Shown in pieces: positions 18,055 through 26,618 of a stretch of 64,000 nucleotides of DNA (positions are counted from its first letter, which is position 1; every line of letters starts with the position of its first letter). The stretch is from Qipengyuania vulgaris (GTDB lineage Bacteria; Pseudomonadota; Alphaproteobacteria; Sphingomonadales; Sphingomonadaceae). Where the stretch lies: NCBI RefSeq assembly GCF_009827325.1, contig NZ_WTYC01000002.1, positions 186,001 to 250,000 on the forward strand, read 5' to 3'. The position numbers and the translations under genes are program-made. The notes beneath the pieces were generated by a model. That model was not told where the DNA came from and ran no database searches. It was given only the letters and a program-made list of their open reading frames with translations.

Positions 18055-19839
18055 GTGCATCAATCGCGTGACTGGGGTTATTACGGCTGGCCGATGCTGT
18101 TCGGCATCGCGTGGCTCGTATGCGCCCATATCGCGCTGGAATTGACCCAGGGTGCAGACGGCATCGCCGCCGTTTGGCCACCAAGCGGCATCTTCATCGC
18201 CGCCTTGTTATTCTTCGATAGAAAACGCCGCCTCATGACGGCAGCCTGGGTCGCTGCCGCGAGCATGGCTTCGAACATGTGGGCCGGGTCGGGTTTCCTT
18301 GCAACAACGGGCTATACCGTTGCCAATCTGGTAGAAGGCTATCTCGTCTACCTGATCATGGGAGGCAGCCATTCCGCCCGGCACTCCCTTGCCCATCCCT
18401 GGCACATGGCCCGGTTCGGATTTGCCGCCATCTTGGCGGGAGTCGCAAGTGCGCTGATGGCGGGCGTATTGTCGGGCAATCTGGCTTTCGCTTTTCTCTC
18501 TTCCTGGTTCAGCACCGTGACGCTGGGCATGCTCATCGTCACCCCGGTGATCCTTTTCATCGCAACAGATGGGCCGAATCGGCGCGAATTGGTCTCGCTG
18601 AAATCGCTCTGGACGATGATGGTCGTAACGATCCTGAGCGTGGCGGCTTTCGGACAAGCCGGTATCCCGCTGACCTTCCTTCCCGTCATGGCCATCGCGA
18701 TCGCCACGGCGACCCTGCGCCTTAGTGGTGCTGCAGTCGCCTTGGTCATCGTCGCGGCGGTCGGATCGATACTCACCGCAGCAGGTGCGGGGCCCGTCAG
18801 TCTGTTTTTCGGGACAACCGAAGAACAGGTGCTCTTTTTCCAGGTCTACCTCGTGGCATTACTCGCATCCTCCATGCCCCTGGCCTACCTGTTGTCACAG
18901 CGCGAAAGCGACCTCGCGACCATCGCCGGGAATGCCGCCCGCCTCGAGGCCGCAGAACGCGCGGCCAAGGTCGGCCATTGGCGGTTTGGGCCGGCAGACA
19001 ATTCCGTTCACTGGTCGCGCGAAGCGCTGCGCATCTGTGGTTTCGAGGGAAACGTGCAGCCCAGTTTCGAACAATGGGTCTCGCTCCACCTTCCGGATGA
19101 CCGCGAGAGGGTACGGTCGTTCATCGTGGAAGCGACGACGCATGGCCTCCCCTTCGCATTCGAATCGCGCATCGAGAGGGCACAGGGCGATGTCGTGCAT
19201 ATCGATTGCCGCGGCGATGTCGAAACCGACCATCAGGGGCGCGTGACGGCCCTTTTCGGTACCATGCTCGATGTCACCGACCGCGCCGAAACGATGCGGC
19301 AGCTCGAACTTGCCCGCGCTCGCGCCGAACGCGAAGCCGCCGAAGTGCGCTTGCTGGCCGCGACCGATCCATTGACCGGCATGCCCAACCGCCGCTGCAT
19401 CCTCGCCAATCTCGCCGAAGCGATGGACTCGGCGCAGCTGAGGAATACGCCCCTGTCGTTGGCGATGATCGACATCGACCATTTCAAGGCAGTCAACGAC
19501 AAGTTCGGGCACGGTTATGGTGATCAGGTAATCAGGAAGATTGCCGACATTCTCTGCGACGAAGCACGCGACCGCGATAGCGTGGGTCGTTTGGGCGGAG
19601 AGGAGTTCCTGTTCGTATTCCCAGGACGCAAGGCAGACGAACTGGACGAGCGCTGCATCGCCATCAAGAAGCGGCTCGCCGATGTCGAATGGGATCAGGA
19701 ACACGACGTGACCCTCAGTATCGGATTGGCGCAACTGTGTGCCGGTTGGGACGAGCGCGACCTCATGCGTGCCGCGGACGAGGCCCTATACGATGCCAAG
19801 GATGCCGGACGTAACCGGCACGCTGTCCACGCGGCATGA
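18055..19839 (+). CDS. Diguanylate cyclase with MASE1, PAS and GGDEF domains
   Basis: About 594 residues. The first 280 form a MASE1-like membrane sensor with eight or so helices and the motif AAVWPPSGIFIAALL. A PAS fold follows (about 300-410), then a coiled link and a GGDEF domain (about 435-590) with TDPLTGMPNRR, MIDIDHFKAVND, active-site RLGGEEF, and RDRD five residues upstream, matching the RxxD inhibitory site. It should make cyclic di-GMP from two GTP, with product inhibition, in response to an unknown signal. GTG at 18055 is chosen because AAGGGGGA precedes it by 4 bases; ATG at 18022 or 18031 are alternatives. Confidence 0.93.
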   Translation: MHQSRDWGYYGWPMLFGIAWLVCAHIALELTQGADGIAAVWPPSGIFIAALLFFDRKRRLMTAAWVAAASMASNMWAGSGFLATTGYTVANLVEGYLVYLIMGGSHSARHSLAHPWHMARFGFAAILAGVASALMAGVLSGNLAFAFLSSWFSTVTLGMLIVTPVILFIATDGPNRRELVSLKSLWTMMVVTILSVAAFGQAGIPLTFLPVMAIAIATATLRLSGAAVALVIVAAVGSILTAAGAGPVSLFFGTTEEQVLFFQVYLVALLASSMPLAYLLSQRESDLATIAGNAARLEAAERAAKVGHWRFGPADNSVHWSREALRICGFEGNVQPSFEQWVSLHLPDDRERVRSFIVEATTHGLPFAFESRIERAQGDVVHIDCRGDVETDHQGRVTALFGTMLDVTDRAETMRQLELARARAEREAAEVRLLAATDPLTGMPNRRCILANLAEAMDSAQLRNTPLSLAMIDIDHFKAVNDKFGHGYGDQVIRKIADILCDEARDRDSVGRLGGEEFLFVFPGRKADELDERCIAIKKRLADVEWDQEHDVTLSIGLAQLCAGWDERDLMRAADEALYDAKDAGRNRHAVHAA

Positions 19840-19887
19840 ACGCGATGCTAATCGCTGCTTGATGAGTAAGACCAGTGAATGACGAGC

Positions 19888-20457
19888 CTAAGGTGTCACC
19901 CATTGCCCCTTGCCTCGGGTGAATATCGCTCTCTTGTGCCCGTCGCTGGAAAGCCGGTACCAATCCATAGTTTCTATCGTGACCAGCATGACAGCGAAGT
20001 TCTCTCTCGCCGGTGCAAGTTGTTCTTCCGACGGGCGACGACCCTCGACATCCTTGGGCAATCCGCTGGATGGCTCGTCGCGTTCCTCACCCGGTGGGGC
20101 ACCGAGATAACAGCGGCGCGCAAACGTATCGCTTTCCTGCCACGCTTTATCTGCGATTGCGGCATCACATACGATCCGTGCCAGCCCACGACAACGTAAC
20201 TGCACCTTCTCGGTCTGGTCGTAGAATAGCACCGCCACTGGCGCACCATTGCCGATCACGGCGACTTTCGGTGAACGCGCGTCCGTATGGAAACGCAAGG
20301 TCCAGTTCTCTGGATTGAATTCCCGCAGCACCATGACACGGGCATCTGCGTCGGCTGTCGCGACCACCGGCGTATGCATTGGCGAATTCCGGTCACCTGC
20401 TGCGCCAGACAGCAAGCGGACGATATCAGCTTTTATTTCTTCCAAGGTCCATTCCAT
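19888..20457 (-). CDS. PNPOx-like flavin-binding split-barrel protein (Alr4036 type)
   Basis: A 189-residue soluble protein resembling pyridoxamine 5'-phosphate oxidase-like proteins. MHTPVVATADADARVMVLREF and LRFHTDARSPKV match the FMN-binding strand region, VAVLFYDQTEKVQLRCRG the next strands, and WQESDTFARRCYL plus the end (IETMDWYRLSSDGHKRAIF) fit the Alr4036 subgroup. True PdxH enzymes carry a different C-terminus, so vitamin B6 synthesis is not implied; the substrate is unknown. It lies convergent to the diguanylate cyclase with a 48-base gap. Confidence 0.82.
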   Translation of the reverse strand: MEWTLEEIKADIVRLLSGAAGDRNSPMHTPVVATADADARVMVLREFNPENWTLRFHTDARSPKVAVIGNGAPVAVLFYDQTEKVQLRCRGLARIVCDAAIADKAWQESDTFARRCYLGAPPGEERDEPSSGLPKDVEGRRPSEEQLAPARENFAVMLVTIETMDWYRLSSDGHKRAIFTRGKGQWVTP

Positions 20458-20633
20458 CCTGACCTAACGCTTAGTCGCCCATCGAGTTCGCATTCATTTT
20501 TCAGAGGACGAACCTGAACAATCACCTGCAGGTGCGGTTCAGTTTCGGGACAGTCGGATATGATACAACTTGCGACATCGAAACATGAGGCCGCAGGTGT
20601 GGAGCGGCTTTCCGAGCCACAAGGACCAGCTCC

Positions 20634-21542
20634 ATGACACTTACCAAGCTGATGAAAGGCAGCGCGTTGAGCGCACTCGCCATTGCGATGACAATGACCG
20701 CCTTGCCGCAAGCTGCACAAGCGGCCGAAAGCGCATCTGAACAGCGCAACCAGCGTGATCGTGACAATCGCAACGATCGTCGCAGCGAACGTGGCCAGGA
20801 ACGACGCAGCGAACGTGGCCAGGAACGACGCAGCGAACGCCGTGACAATCGACAGGAACAGCGGAGCGAACGTCGCAACAATCGACAGGAGCAACGCAGC
20901 GAACGCCGCGATGACCGACAGGGACAGCGCAGCGACCGTCGTGACGACCGGCAGGACCGGCGCGAGGTCCGCCAGGATCGGCGCGAAGATAGTCGTAATG
21001 ATCGCGACCGCGACTATCGTAGCGACCGCAATCGCACCTATCGCGACACACGGCGCGGCGACCGCGATGACCGCCGCGAGTGGAGGCAGGAACGCCGCGA
21101 AGATCGGCGCGACGACCGGCAGGACAGGCGCGAGGATCGACGCGAGTACCGGCAGGACAGGCGCGAGGATATTCGCGATGCCAACCGCCGCGCGCGTTAT
21201 TACGATGGTCGTAGTTGGCACAACTACAATCGCTGGGACCAGCGTCGCTGGCGTGCGGACCGGCGTTACGACTGGAATCGCTATCGCACCAGCAACCGAA
21301 GTCTCTATCGGCTGGGTCGCTATTATGCCCCCTATCGCGATTATCGCTATCGCCGCCTGAACATCGGCTTCCGTCTCGGCAACCTGTTCTTCGGTAGCCG
21401 TTACTGGATCAACGATCCCTGGCAGTACCGTCTGCCAGAAGTCTACGGCCCCTATCGCTGGGTCCGCTATTACGACGACGTGCTGCTGGTTAACATATAC
21501 AGCGGCGAAGTCGTCGACGTGATCCACGACTTCTTCTGGTAA
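20634..21542 (+). CDS. RcnB-family exported protein with long Arg/Asp/Gln repeat
   Basis: A 302-residue protein with signal peptide ending near AAQAAE (residues 1-31). Residues 35-190 are almost only Arg, Asp, Glu, Gln, Asn and Ser, built from repeated units such as RRSERGQE, RRDDRQ and DRRED. The C-terminal part (about 190-302) is Tyr/Arg/Trp-rich and ends YYDDVLLVNIYSGEVVDVIHDFFW, matching the RcnB-type periplasmic domain, whose E. coli founder affects nickel/cobalt balance. The repeat is far longer than in usual RcnB. No rcnA-like exporter is next to it. Function is inferred from the C-terminal domain only. Confidence 0.8.
   Translation: MTLTKLMKGSALSALAIAMTMTALPQAAQAAESASEQRNQRDRDNRNDRRSERGQERRSERGQERRSERRDNRQEQRSERRNNRQEQRSERRDDRQGQRSDRRDDRQDRREVRQDRREDSRNDRDRDYRSDRNRTYRDTRRGDRDDRREWRQERREDRRDDRQDRREDRREYRQDRREDIRDANRRARYYDGRSWHNYNRWDQRRWRADRRYDWNRYRTSNRSLYRLGRYYAPYRDYRYRRLNIGFRLGNLFFGSRYWINDPWQYRLPEVYGPYRWVRYYDDVLLVNIYSGEVVDVIHDFFW
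20781..20838 (+). repeat. 24-base tandem repeat inside the RcnB-like gene
   Basis: A 24-base unit beginning CGCAGCGAACGTGGCCAG occurs at 20781-20804 and again exactly at 20805-20828, with a third partial copy from 20829. It encodes the repeated RRSERGQE peptide. More diverged units continue to about 21180. Such repeats can change in number by slippage. Confidence 0.85.
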
Positions 21543-21593
21543 TAGAACTCTCTTCGCCTGTCCGGGTTGAGAGTGGACCGGAGAGGCAGATGA

Positions 21594-21622
21594 CCCCCGC
21601 CGAGCGATCGGCGGGGGTTTTT
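21594..21622 (+). terminator. Rho-independent terminator after the RcnB-like gene
   Basis: A stem of about ten G/C-rich pairs (ACCCCCGCCG with CGGCGGGGGT) and a six-base loop is followed by TTTTT at 21618-21622. It sits 50 bases after the RcnB-like stop and ends just before the convergent cytochrome b gene. Confidence 0.85.
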
Positions 21623-21624
21623 CG

Positions 21625-22182
21625 TCAGCCCGGCACCTTGCCGAAGGGCAGCATGCGGAAAATCCCGCCGTTCTTGTCGAAGAACGTATGTTTCAATGCG
21701 CCGAGGATATGCAGCGCGATGAGGTAGATGAAGATGCTACCGCCCGTTGCATGAAGGCCGAAGATTGATTTCGCTGCATCCTCGTTTGTGCCCAATGGCA
21801 GCGGCGGAATGGTAAACAGACCGAACATGTCGATTTCGCGCCCGGCCAGCGAATTGGCAGTCCATCCGCCCAGCGGGAGGCCGATCAAAAGGACGTAGAA
21901 GATGACGTGGACCGTTCGCGCCAAGATCGCTTCCCATCTGGCGAGGTCGGATGGAAGCGGCGGAACCGGATGCGTCCAGCGCCACAGCAGCCGGCCGATG
22001 GTGAGGGCGAGGATCGTGATCCCCAGCGCCTTGTGATTGCCCATCGCGGCTCCGCGCGCCGCGCCTTCAAGCTGTTCTGCATTTTCGACGATCCGCCAGT
22101 TCACGATCACCGCAACGGCAATCACCCAGTGAAAGATCATCGCTCCGGTCGAGTAACGGCGTGCAGTGGCTGTATCGGTCAT
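21625..22182 (-). CDS. Cytochrome b561 family protein
   Basis: A 185-residue membrane protein with four hydrophobic segments. YSTGAMIFHWVIAVAVIVNW carries the first heme-ligand His, MGNHKALGI the second, and AIYLIALHILGALKHTFFDKNG the pair in the last helix, as in CybB-type cytochromes b561. These di-heme proteins oxidise quinol or superoxide at the inner membrane. It is convergent to the RcnB-like gene and shares its terminator region. No partner subunit lies beside it. Confidence 0.9.
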   Translation of the reverse strand: MTDTATARRYSTGAMIFHWVIAVAVIVNWRIVENAEQLEGAARGAAMGNHKALGITILALTIGRLLWRWTHPVPPLPSDLARWEAILARTVHVIFYVLLIGLPLGGWTANSLAGREIDMFGLFTIPPLPLGTNEDAAKSIFGLHATGGSIFIYLIALHILGALKHTFFDKNGGIFRMLPFGKVPG

Positions 22183-22281
22183 ATCGGCAGGCTCCCATCC
22201 CGTTGGATCAGCATGAAACTAGCTGGAAGTTGATTTCGCACAAGATGCCCGGTTGCGAGACGCCTTCGCATCGCTAACACT

Positions 22282-22956
22282 ATGGGAATGACGAAGACTG
22301 CCGTGATTCCCGACCAGGACGCCCTCAAACGTATCGGCGCTCAGGTGCGCCAGCGGCTGGAGTCCGATCCCGAAATCTACAAGGTGCCGACCGACATAGC
22401 GGAGATCTTCGCCGTGCCGAACTTCCTCACACCCGAGGAATGCCGCCGCTTCATCGCCATGATCGACGTGGTGGCCCGGCCCAGCGAGTTGCACGAAACC
22501 GCCTATATCGAGAAGTTCCGCACGTCCTATTCGGGCAATTTCAATCCGCACGACCCGTTCGTGAAAGGAATCTCCCGCCGAATCGACGACCTCCTGGGCA
22601 TGAACCCCGCTACCGGCGAGGCGATCCAGGGCCAGCGCTACCTGCCGGGGCAGGAGTTCAAGCCGCATAACGACTGGTTTTATACCGATCAGGAATACTG
22701 GAAGATGGAGCGCAAGCGCGGTGGCCAGCGGTGCTGGACGGCCATGGCCTTCCTCAACACCGTGCCCCAGGGCGGCCACACGCATTTCACCCATGTCGGC
22801 GCCTCGATCGAACCCAAGCCCGGTGTGCTGCTGATCTGGAACAATGCCAAGCCCGACGGTTCACCGAACGAGGATACGATGCACGCCGGGACGCCGGTGA
22901 TTGAAGGTTCGAAATACGTGCTCACCAAATGGTACCGCACGCGCAAGCACAATTGA
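22282..22956 (+). CDS. 2OG-Fe(II) oxygenase, prolyl 4-hydroxylase-like
   Basis: A 224-residue soluble protein. The double-stranded beta-helix iron triad is visible: HND in EFKPHNDWFY (about residues 133-135) and the distal His in DTMHAGTPV, with the 2-oxoglutarate-binding Lys near the end (SKYVLTKWYRTR). FLTPEECRRFIAMID is the usual N-terminal helix of the P4Hc fold. The target could be a protein proline or a small molecule; sequence does not say. It is convergent with lysK, 9 bases apart. ATG at 22282 and the next in-frame ATG at 22288 are both possible. Confidence 0.88.
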   Translation: MGMTKTAVIPDQDALKRIGAQVRQRLESDPEIYKVPTDIAEIFAVPNFLTPEECRRFIAMIDVVARPSELHETAYIEKFRTSYSGNFNPHDPFVKGISRRIDDLLGMNPATGEAIQGQRYLPGQEFKPHNDWFYTDQEYWKMERKRGGQRCWTAMAFLNTVPQGGHTHFTHVGASIEPKPGVLLIWNNAKPDGSPNEDTMHAGTPVIEGSKYVLTKWYRTRKHN

Positions 22957-22965
22957 CAAGAGCTG

Positions 22966-24588
22966 TTAGGCGCGTGCCAGCGCCTCGGCAATCAGCTTGC
23001 GACTGTTCTCGATCCCGTAAAGCGCGATGAAGCTGCCCATGCGCGGGCCCTGATCGCTGCCAAGCAGGGTCTGGTAGAGCGCCTTGAACCAGTCGCGCAG
23101 GTTTTCGAAACCGTATTCCGCGCGCTTGCCGATTTCGTACACCTGCGTTTGCAGGTCCTCCGCGCTGGTGCCAGGCGCGGCATCAGCCAGATAGGCATCG
23201 AGCGCCTTAAGCGCCTCCGCTTCGTTCGAGGTCGGAGCGCGCTTGTCGAGCGTCGGCACGATGTAGTCCCGCGTATAGGCCACCGCCGTGCCGATCAGCA
23301 CTTCGAGTTCCGGCGTAATACGGCCCGCACCGATATAGCTTTCGAGGTAATCGCGCAGGCTCGCCTCGCTCGCTTCCGCGCCCAGCACACTGGCGAGGTT
23401 GAGCAGTAGGCCATAAGTTACCGGCAGACTGTTGCCCGCGCCGGGCGCCTCCGCACCTTCGAAGCCGCCATTGGCGCGCGAAAGGTGCCACACCGGATTG
23501 CCCAGTTGCTTGTCGAGCTCCTGTTCCGCCAGCCGTTCGCGGAACTGCCAGTAATCGTCCACTGCGCGCGGGATCACCCCGGTGTGCAGGCTCTTCGCGC
23601 TCTTGGGATTGGGGAAGATGTAGAATCCCAGGCTCTCTTCGCTGCCATAGGTCAGCCATTGCTCGATGGTGAGGCCGTTGCCCTTGGACTTGCTGATCTT
23701 TTCGCCCTTTTCGTCCAGGAAAAGTTCGTAGATCAGCCCTTCCGGCTTGCGGCCGCCCAGCGCCTGGACAATCTTGCCCGATTGCACGCCGCTGTCAGTC
23801 AGGTCCTTGCCGTACATCTCGTAATCGACGCCTAGCGCATACCAGCGCATAGCCCAGTCGACCTTCCACTGCAGCTTGCTCATCCCGCCAAGGCCCGACT
23901 GTTCGACGACGGTTCCGTCTTCGTCGGTGAAGCGTACGAGACCGGCATCGGCATCAACCACCTCGACCGGGACCTGCAATACCCGGCCCGTCTTGGGCGA
24001 GATCGGAAGGACCGGCGAATAAGTCTTGCGCCGTTCCTCGCGCAGCGTCGGCAACATGATGTCGAGGATGGCTTCGTTCTTGCGCAGCACCTGCTTCAGC
24101 GCATCGTCGAAACGGCCCGAATTATACTCATCGCTCGACGCGATGAACTCGTAGTCGAAACCGAACCGGTCGAGAAAGGCCCGCAGCATGGCGTTGTTGT
24201 GCGCGGCAAAGCTCTCGTGACCCTTCTCGAAGGGATCAGGCACGCGCGAAAGCGGCAGGTGCAGGTTTTCCTGCAACAGTTCGCGGTTGGGCACATTGTC
24301 GGGCACCTTACGCAGCCCGTCCATATCGTCCGAGAAGGCGACGAGACGCGTCTTGCCATCATCCGGCTTGGCCCCGATCATCGCCTCGAAAGCACGGCGG
24401 ACCAGCGTGGTGCGCAGCACTTCTTGGAACGTGCCGATATGCGGTAGGCCGCTCGGACCGTACCCCGTTTCGAAGAGGACCGGCGAGCCATCGGGCTTGA
24501 CCCCATCGGGATAGCGTTTGAGCAGTCGCTGTGCCTCCTGGAACGGCCAAGCCTTGGACACGCGGGCGGCTTCGATCAGATCGGTCAT
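22966..24588 (-). CDS. lysK: Lysine--tRNA ligase, class I
   Basis: About 540 residues of the class I lysyl-tRNA synthetase, found in archaea and alphaproteobacteria. The HIGH-type motif is SGLPHIGTFQEV (about 47-58) and the KMSKS-type motif is EKISKSKGNGLT; the C-terminal helical anticodon-binding part follows. The enzyme charges tRNA-Lys. On the reverse strand AGGGAGGG precedes two ATGs: 24588 lies at the best spacing, 24594 adds two residues (MS) and is nearly adjacent to the site. No class II lysS is in the window. Confidence 0.96.
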   Translation of the reverse strand: MTDLIEAARVSKAWPFQEAQRLLKRYPDGVKPDGSPVLFETGYGPSGLPHIGTFQEVLRTTLVRRAFEAMIGAKPDDGKTRLVAFSDDMDGLRKVPDNVPNRELLQENLHLPLSRVPDPFEKGHESFAAHNNAMLRAFLDRFGFDYEFIASSDEYNSGRFDDALKQVLRKNEAILDIMLPTLREERRKTYSPVLPISPKTGRVLQVPVEVVDADAGLVRFTDEDGTVVEQSGLGGMSKLQWKVDWAMRWYALGVDYEMYGKDLTDSGVQSGKIVQALGGRKPEGLIYELFLDEKGEKISKSKGNGLTIEQWLTYGSEESLGFYIFPNPKSAKSLHTGVIPRAVDDYWQFRERLAEQELDKQLGNPVWHLSRANGGFEGAEAPGAGNSLPVTYGLLLNLASVLGAEASEASLRDYLESYIGAGRITPELEVLIGTAVAYTRDYIVPTLDKRAPTSNEAEALKALDAYLADAAPGTSAEDLQTQVYEIGKRAEYGFENLRDWFKALYQTLLGSDQGPRMGSFIALYGIENSRKLIAEALARA

Positions 24589-24743
24589 GCTCATGCCCTC
24601 CCTCTTGCCGCTACGCTGTGGTGTTGCAAGTGCGAAGTGCCGGGCGCCATTGGAAATGGAAGATCGTTTCCCGTGGAGGCAAAACGGTCGGAAAATCGGT
24701 TGAAGGCTGACCAAGCCGTCTGGAAAGAGCCGCGCCAAAGGAG

Positions 24744-24775
24744 AGGGCCCCCGCCATACTTATGGCGAGGGCCCT
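24744..24775 (-). terminator. Strong hairpin after the DUF4168 gene
   Basis: AGGGCCCCCGCCATA and TATGGCGAGGGCCCT form a 15-bp stem with one mismatch. It lies 22 bases past the stop of the leftward DUF4168 gene and before the lysK promoter, so it probably terminates that gene. The T run on the reverse strand is weak (CTCCTTT). Confidence 0.65.
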
Positions 24776-24796
24776 TGTTTCGGATGAGACTGACTA

Positions 24797-25198
24797 TCAG
24801 CCGGCCGGTTGCGGCTGCATTTCTGCTGCTGCCGTCCGTACCCGATCTGCGAGCGCAGGATCGGTCTGCATGGCCGTACCAATCGCGTTGAAGGTCTCGG
24901 GGTCGATGCCAGACTGGGCAACGATGTCGGCAGCCTGTTGCTGCTTCGCAGCTTCATCTCCGTTCAGAGACTGAATTTTCAGTGCGGCTGCCGCGAAGCT
25001 TTCGATTTCCGCGTCACTGAACGTATCGTCACTGGCGGCATCGTTCATGGCGGGCTCTTTGGGCACCGCCGAATCATCAGGAAGCTCTTGGCTCGGCATC
25101 TGCGGCATGGCTTCAGCTTCCGGCGCCGTGGTCTGCGCCGCAGCGCCGCTGGCGAGAATGAGCGCAGAACCAGCGAGGAGAGTGGAGAGGGTTTTCAT
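24797..25198 (-). CDS. Exported DUF4168-type protein
   Basis: A 133-residue protein with signal peptide MKTLSTLLAGSALILASGAAAQ. A Pro/Glu/Met-rich linker (23-55) is followed by a helical DUF4168-like domain (about 58-125): FSDAEIESFAAAALKIQSLN and ADIVAQSGIDPETFNAIGTAMQTDP. The domain is widespread in exported alphaproteobacterial proteins and has no known activity. The gene is monocistronic, flanked by hairpins on both sides. GGAG lies just upstream of the start on the reverse strand. Confidence 0.8.
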   Translation of the reverse strand: MKTLSTLLAGSALILASGAAAQTTAPEAEAMPQMPSQELPDDSAVPKEPAMNDAASDDTFSDAEIESFAAAALKIQSLNGDEAAKQQQAADIVAQSGIDPETFNAIGTAMQTDPALADRVRTAAAEMQPQPAG

Positions 25199-25389
25199 AG
25201 GTTGGCTCCTTTAGTCATGTGTCCACTAGAACCAGAAGATCGGAACGGTGCTTGCGATTGCGAAGGTCTCGCGGGCTCAAATGTGGCTGAAAGAAGGCAA
25301 TCAGTCAAAGATGCCTCTTGCGCACGACGATCTGACAGCGCTCGGCCAAACAAAGGGTTAGCTCGCATTTCCTAGATGAGGAGACGCGC

Positions 25390-25424
25390 AAAAGGGACGC
25401 CCAACTCGGTCGTGGACGCCCCTT
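25390..25424 (-). terminator. Terminator after the 25.5-26.4 kb membrane protein gene
   Basis: Read on the reverse strand, AAGGGGCGTCC pairs along 11 bases with GGGCGTCCCTT (two G-T pairs), with an 11-base loop and a following TTTT. It starts 35 bases after the gene's stop. Confidence 0.6.
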
Positions 25425-25458
25425 CCGCTGCGACACCTAGGGAGGGTCGGGAGACTAA

Positions 25459-26433
25459 TCAGGTAGTCGCAGGTCTCCAGCCACGCAGTTCGGGCCAGAT
25501 ATTGGTGTATTGGCTAAGGTCGATCCGCGGCTTGCGGCTGGTGAACCGCGTCCCGATCGACTGCATTATCAGGCGAGCGCGCTTGGCGCGGGCCTTGGGC
25601 GAGCGGAACGGGTTGGCCCGGTCCGGGCGTGCCGCGACCATCCGCTCGAGCAGGCTGCTGCGCTCCTCGAAGGTCTCGGGCAACTCGGGAGGCAGTTCCA
25701 CTGCCGCGCCGCTGCTCGGGCTCGCGGTGGCCGCAAAAGCGGGTGCCGGATCGACTGCTCGGGTGGTGATAGTCGGCGCGCGATCCCTGATCGGAGCCGG
25801 CTTCGGCTCGACCGTCTTGGTTACGACCGGCTTTTCGATCACAGGCGCAGCCGAACGGCGGCGACGCATCAGGAAAAAGGTCAGCAGGCCGATCCCGCCA
25901 ACGCCGAGCAGCGCGAGGATCAAGGCGGAGGTCGACCCGTCCTCGATGGGCTGACCAGCAGGAGCCAGCTCGGCGCGGGCGACGGCCAGTTCGGCTTCGC
26001 TCGGCACCGGAGCAGCGGCAGTCGGCAGCATATCGGTGTTCGACACGCTCTCATCGGGCGGAGTCGGAGCCGCTATCGCCGGAGCGGGATCAGCTTCTGG
26101 TGCCGGAGCGGACGAAGGCGCTGCGGGGCGAAGTGCCGCGGCAAGGCGCGGAGTAGTGACAGCTGGTTCGGCCTCTGCAGGCGTCTCGATTGGGGTTGCT
26201 GTCTGGATCGGTTCCGACGAGATAATCACGGGTTCAGTTATTATCGGCGCGGGATCGGGCGACACGACGGTCGGTTCAGCCGTCGTCGCGGGCTGCGCGG
26301 TCGAAGTCTGCGCTTCGGGGACATCGATCACGATCTGCGGCTGCGACTGGGCGGACGCAGGGGTTGCATTGAGCGCGGCCATTGCAGCAATCGCAAGGGG
26401 GGCGCAGGCGATCTTGAGGTTTGTTTTCGTCAT
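25459..26433 (-). CDS. Unknown single-span membrane protein with Pro/Ala-rich periplasmic region
   Basis: A 324-residue protein. Signal peptide (1-29, ending PASAQ), then a long low-complexity Pro/Ala/Thr/Glu region (30-165), one clear membrane helix (about 171-190, LILALLGVGGIGLLTFFLM) followed by RRRR, and a cytoplasmic part ending in a more ordered tail: LLERMVAARPDRANPFRSP, then KRARLIMQSIGTRF and IDLSQYTNIWPEL. The tail looks conserved and could be the functional piece. I do not recognise a family. ATG at 26433 is chosen because it begins the signal peptide; the frame extends 15 codons further without one. Confidence 0.7.
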   Translation of the reverse strand: MTKTNLKIACAPLAIAAMAALNATPASAQSQPQIVIDVPEAQTSTAQPATTAEPTVVSPDPAPIITEPVIISSEPIQTATPIETPAEAEPAVTTPRLAAALRPAAPSSAPAPEADPAPAIAAPTPPDESVSNTDMLPTAAAPVPSEAELAVARAELAPAGQPIEDGSTSALILALLGVGGIGLLTFFLMRRRRSAAPVIEKPVVTKTVEPKPAPIRDRAPTITTRAVDPAPAFAATASPSSGAAVELPPELPETFEERSSLLERMVAARPDRANPFRSPKARAKRARLIMQSIGTRFTSRKPRIDLSQYTNIWPELRGWRPATT

Positions 26434-26618
26434 GCCCCTTAAAACGGGCACAGTTTTGCCACAGTTCCTGTAATGCACGGTTCAGGATTGGATAAGTAAT
26501 TGTTTTTGCTTCATCTCACCGCCGGGAATCGGGACGGTTCGCCGACCGTCTGCGGCGAACCGAAAGGCCTTCGGCACATTCCTGCGCGCTTCTGTTTACT
26601 TTTCGTTCCCCCGCTTTC

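Noticed and set aside
20433-21527. A 364-codon reverse-strand open frame rich in Ala/Val/Ile opposite the RcnB-like gene
   Set aside because: It is the antisense of an Arg/Asp repeat: GCG/GTC/ATC codons arise automatically. No ribosome site or recognisable domain; the forward gene has a signal peptide, RcnB-like end and terminator.
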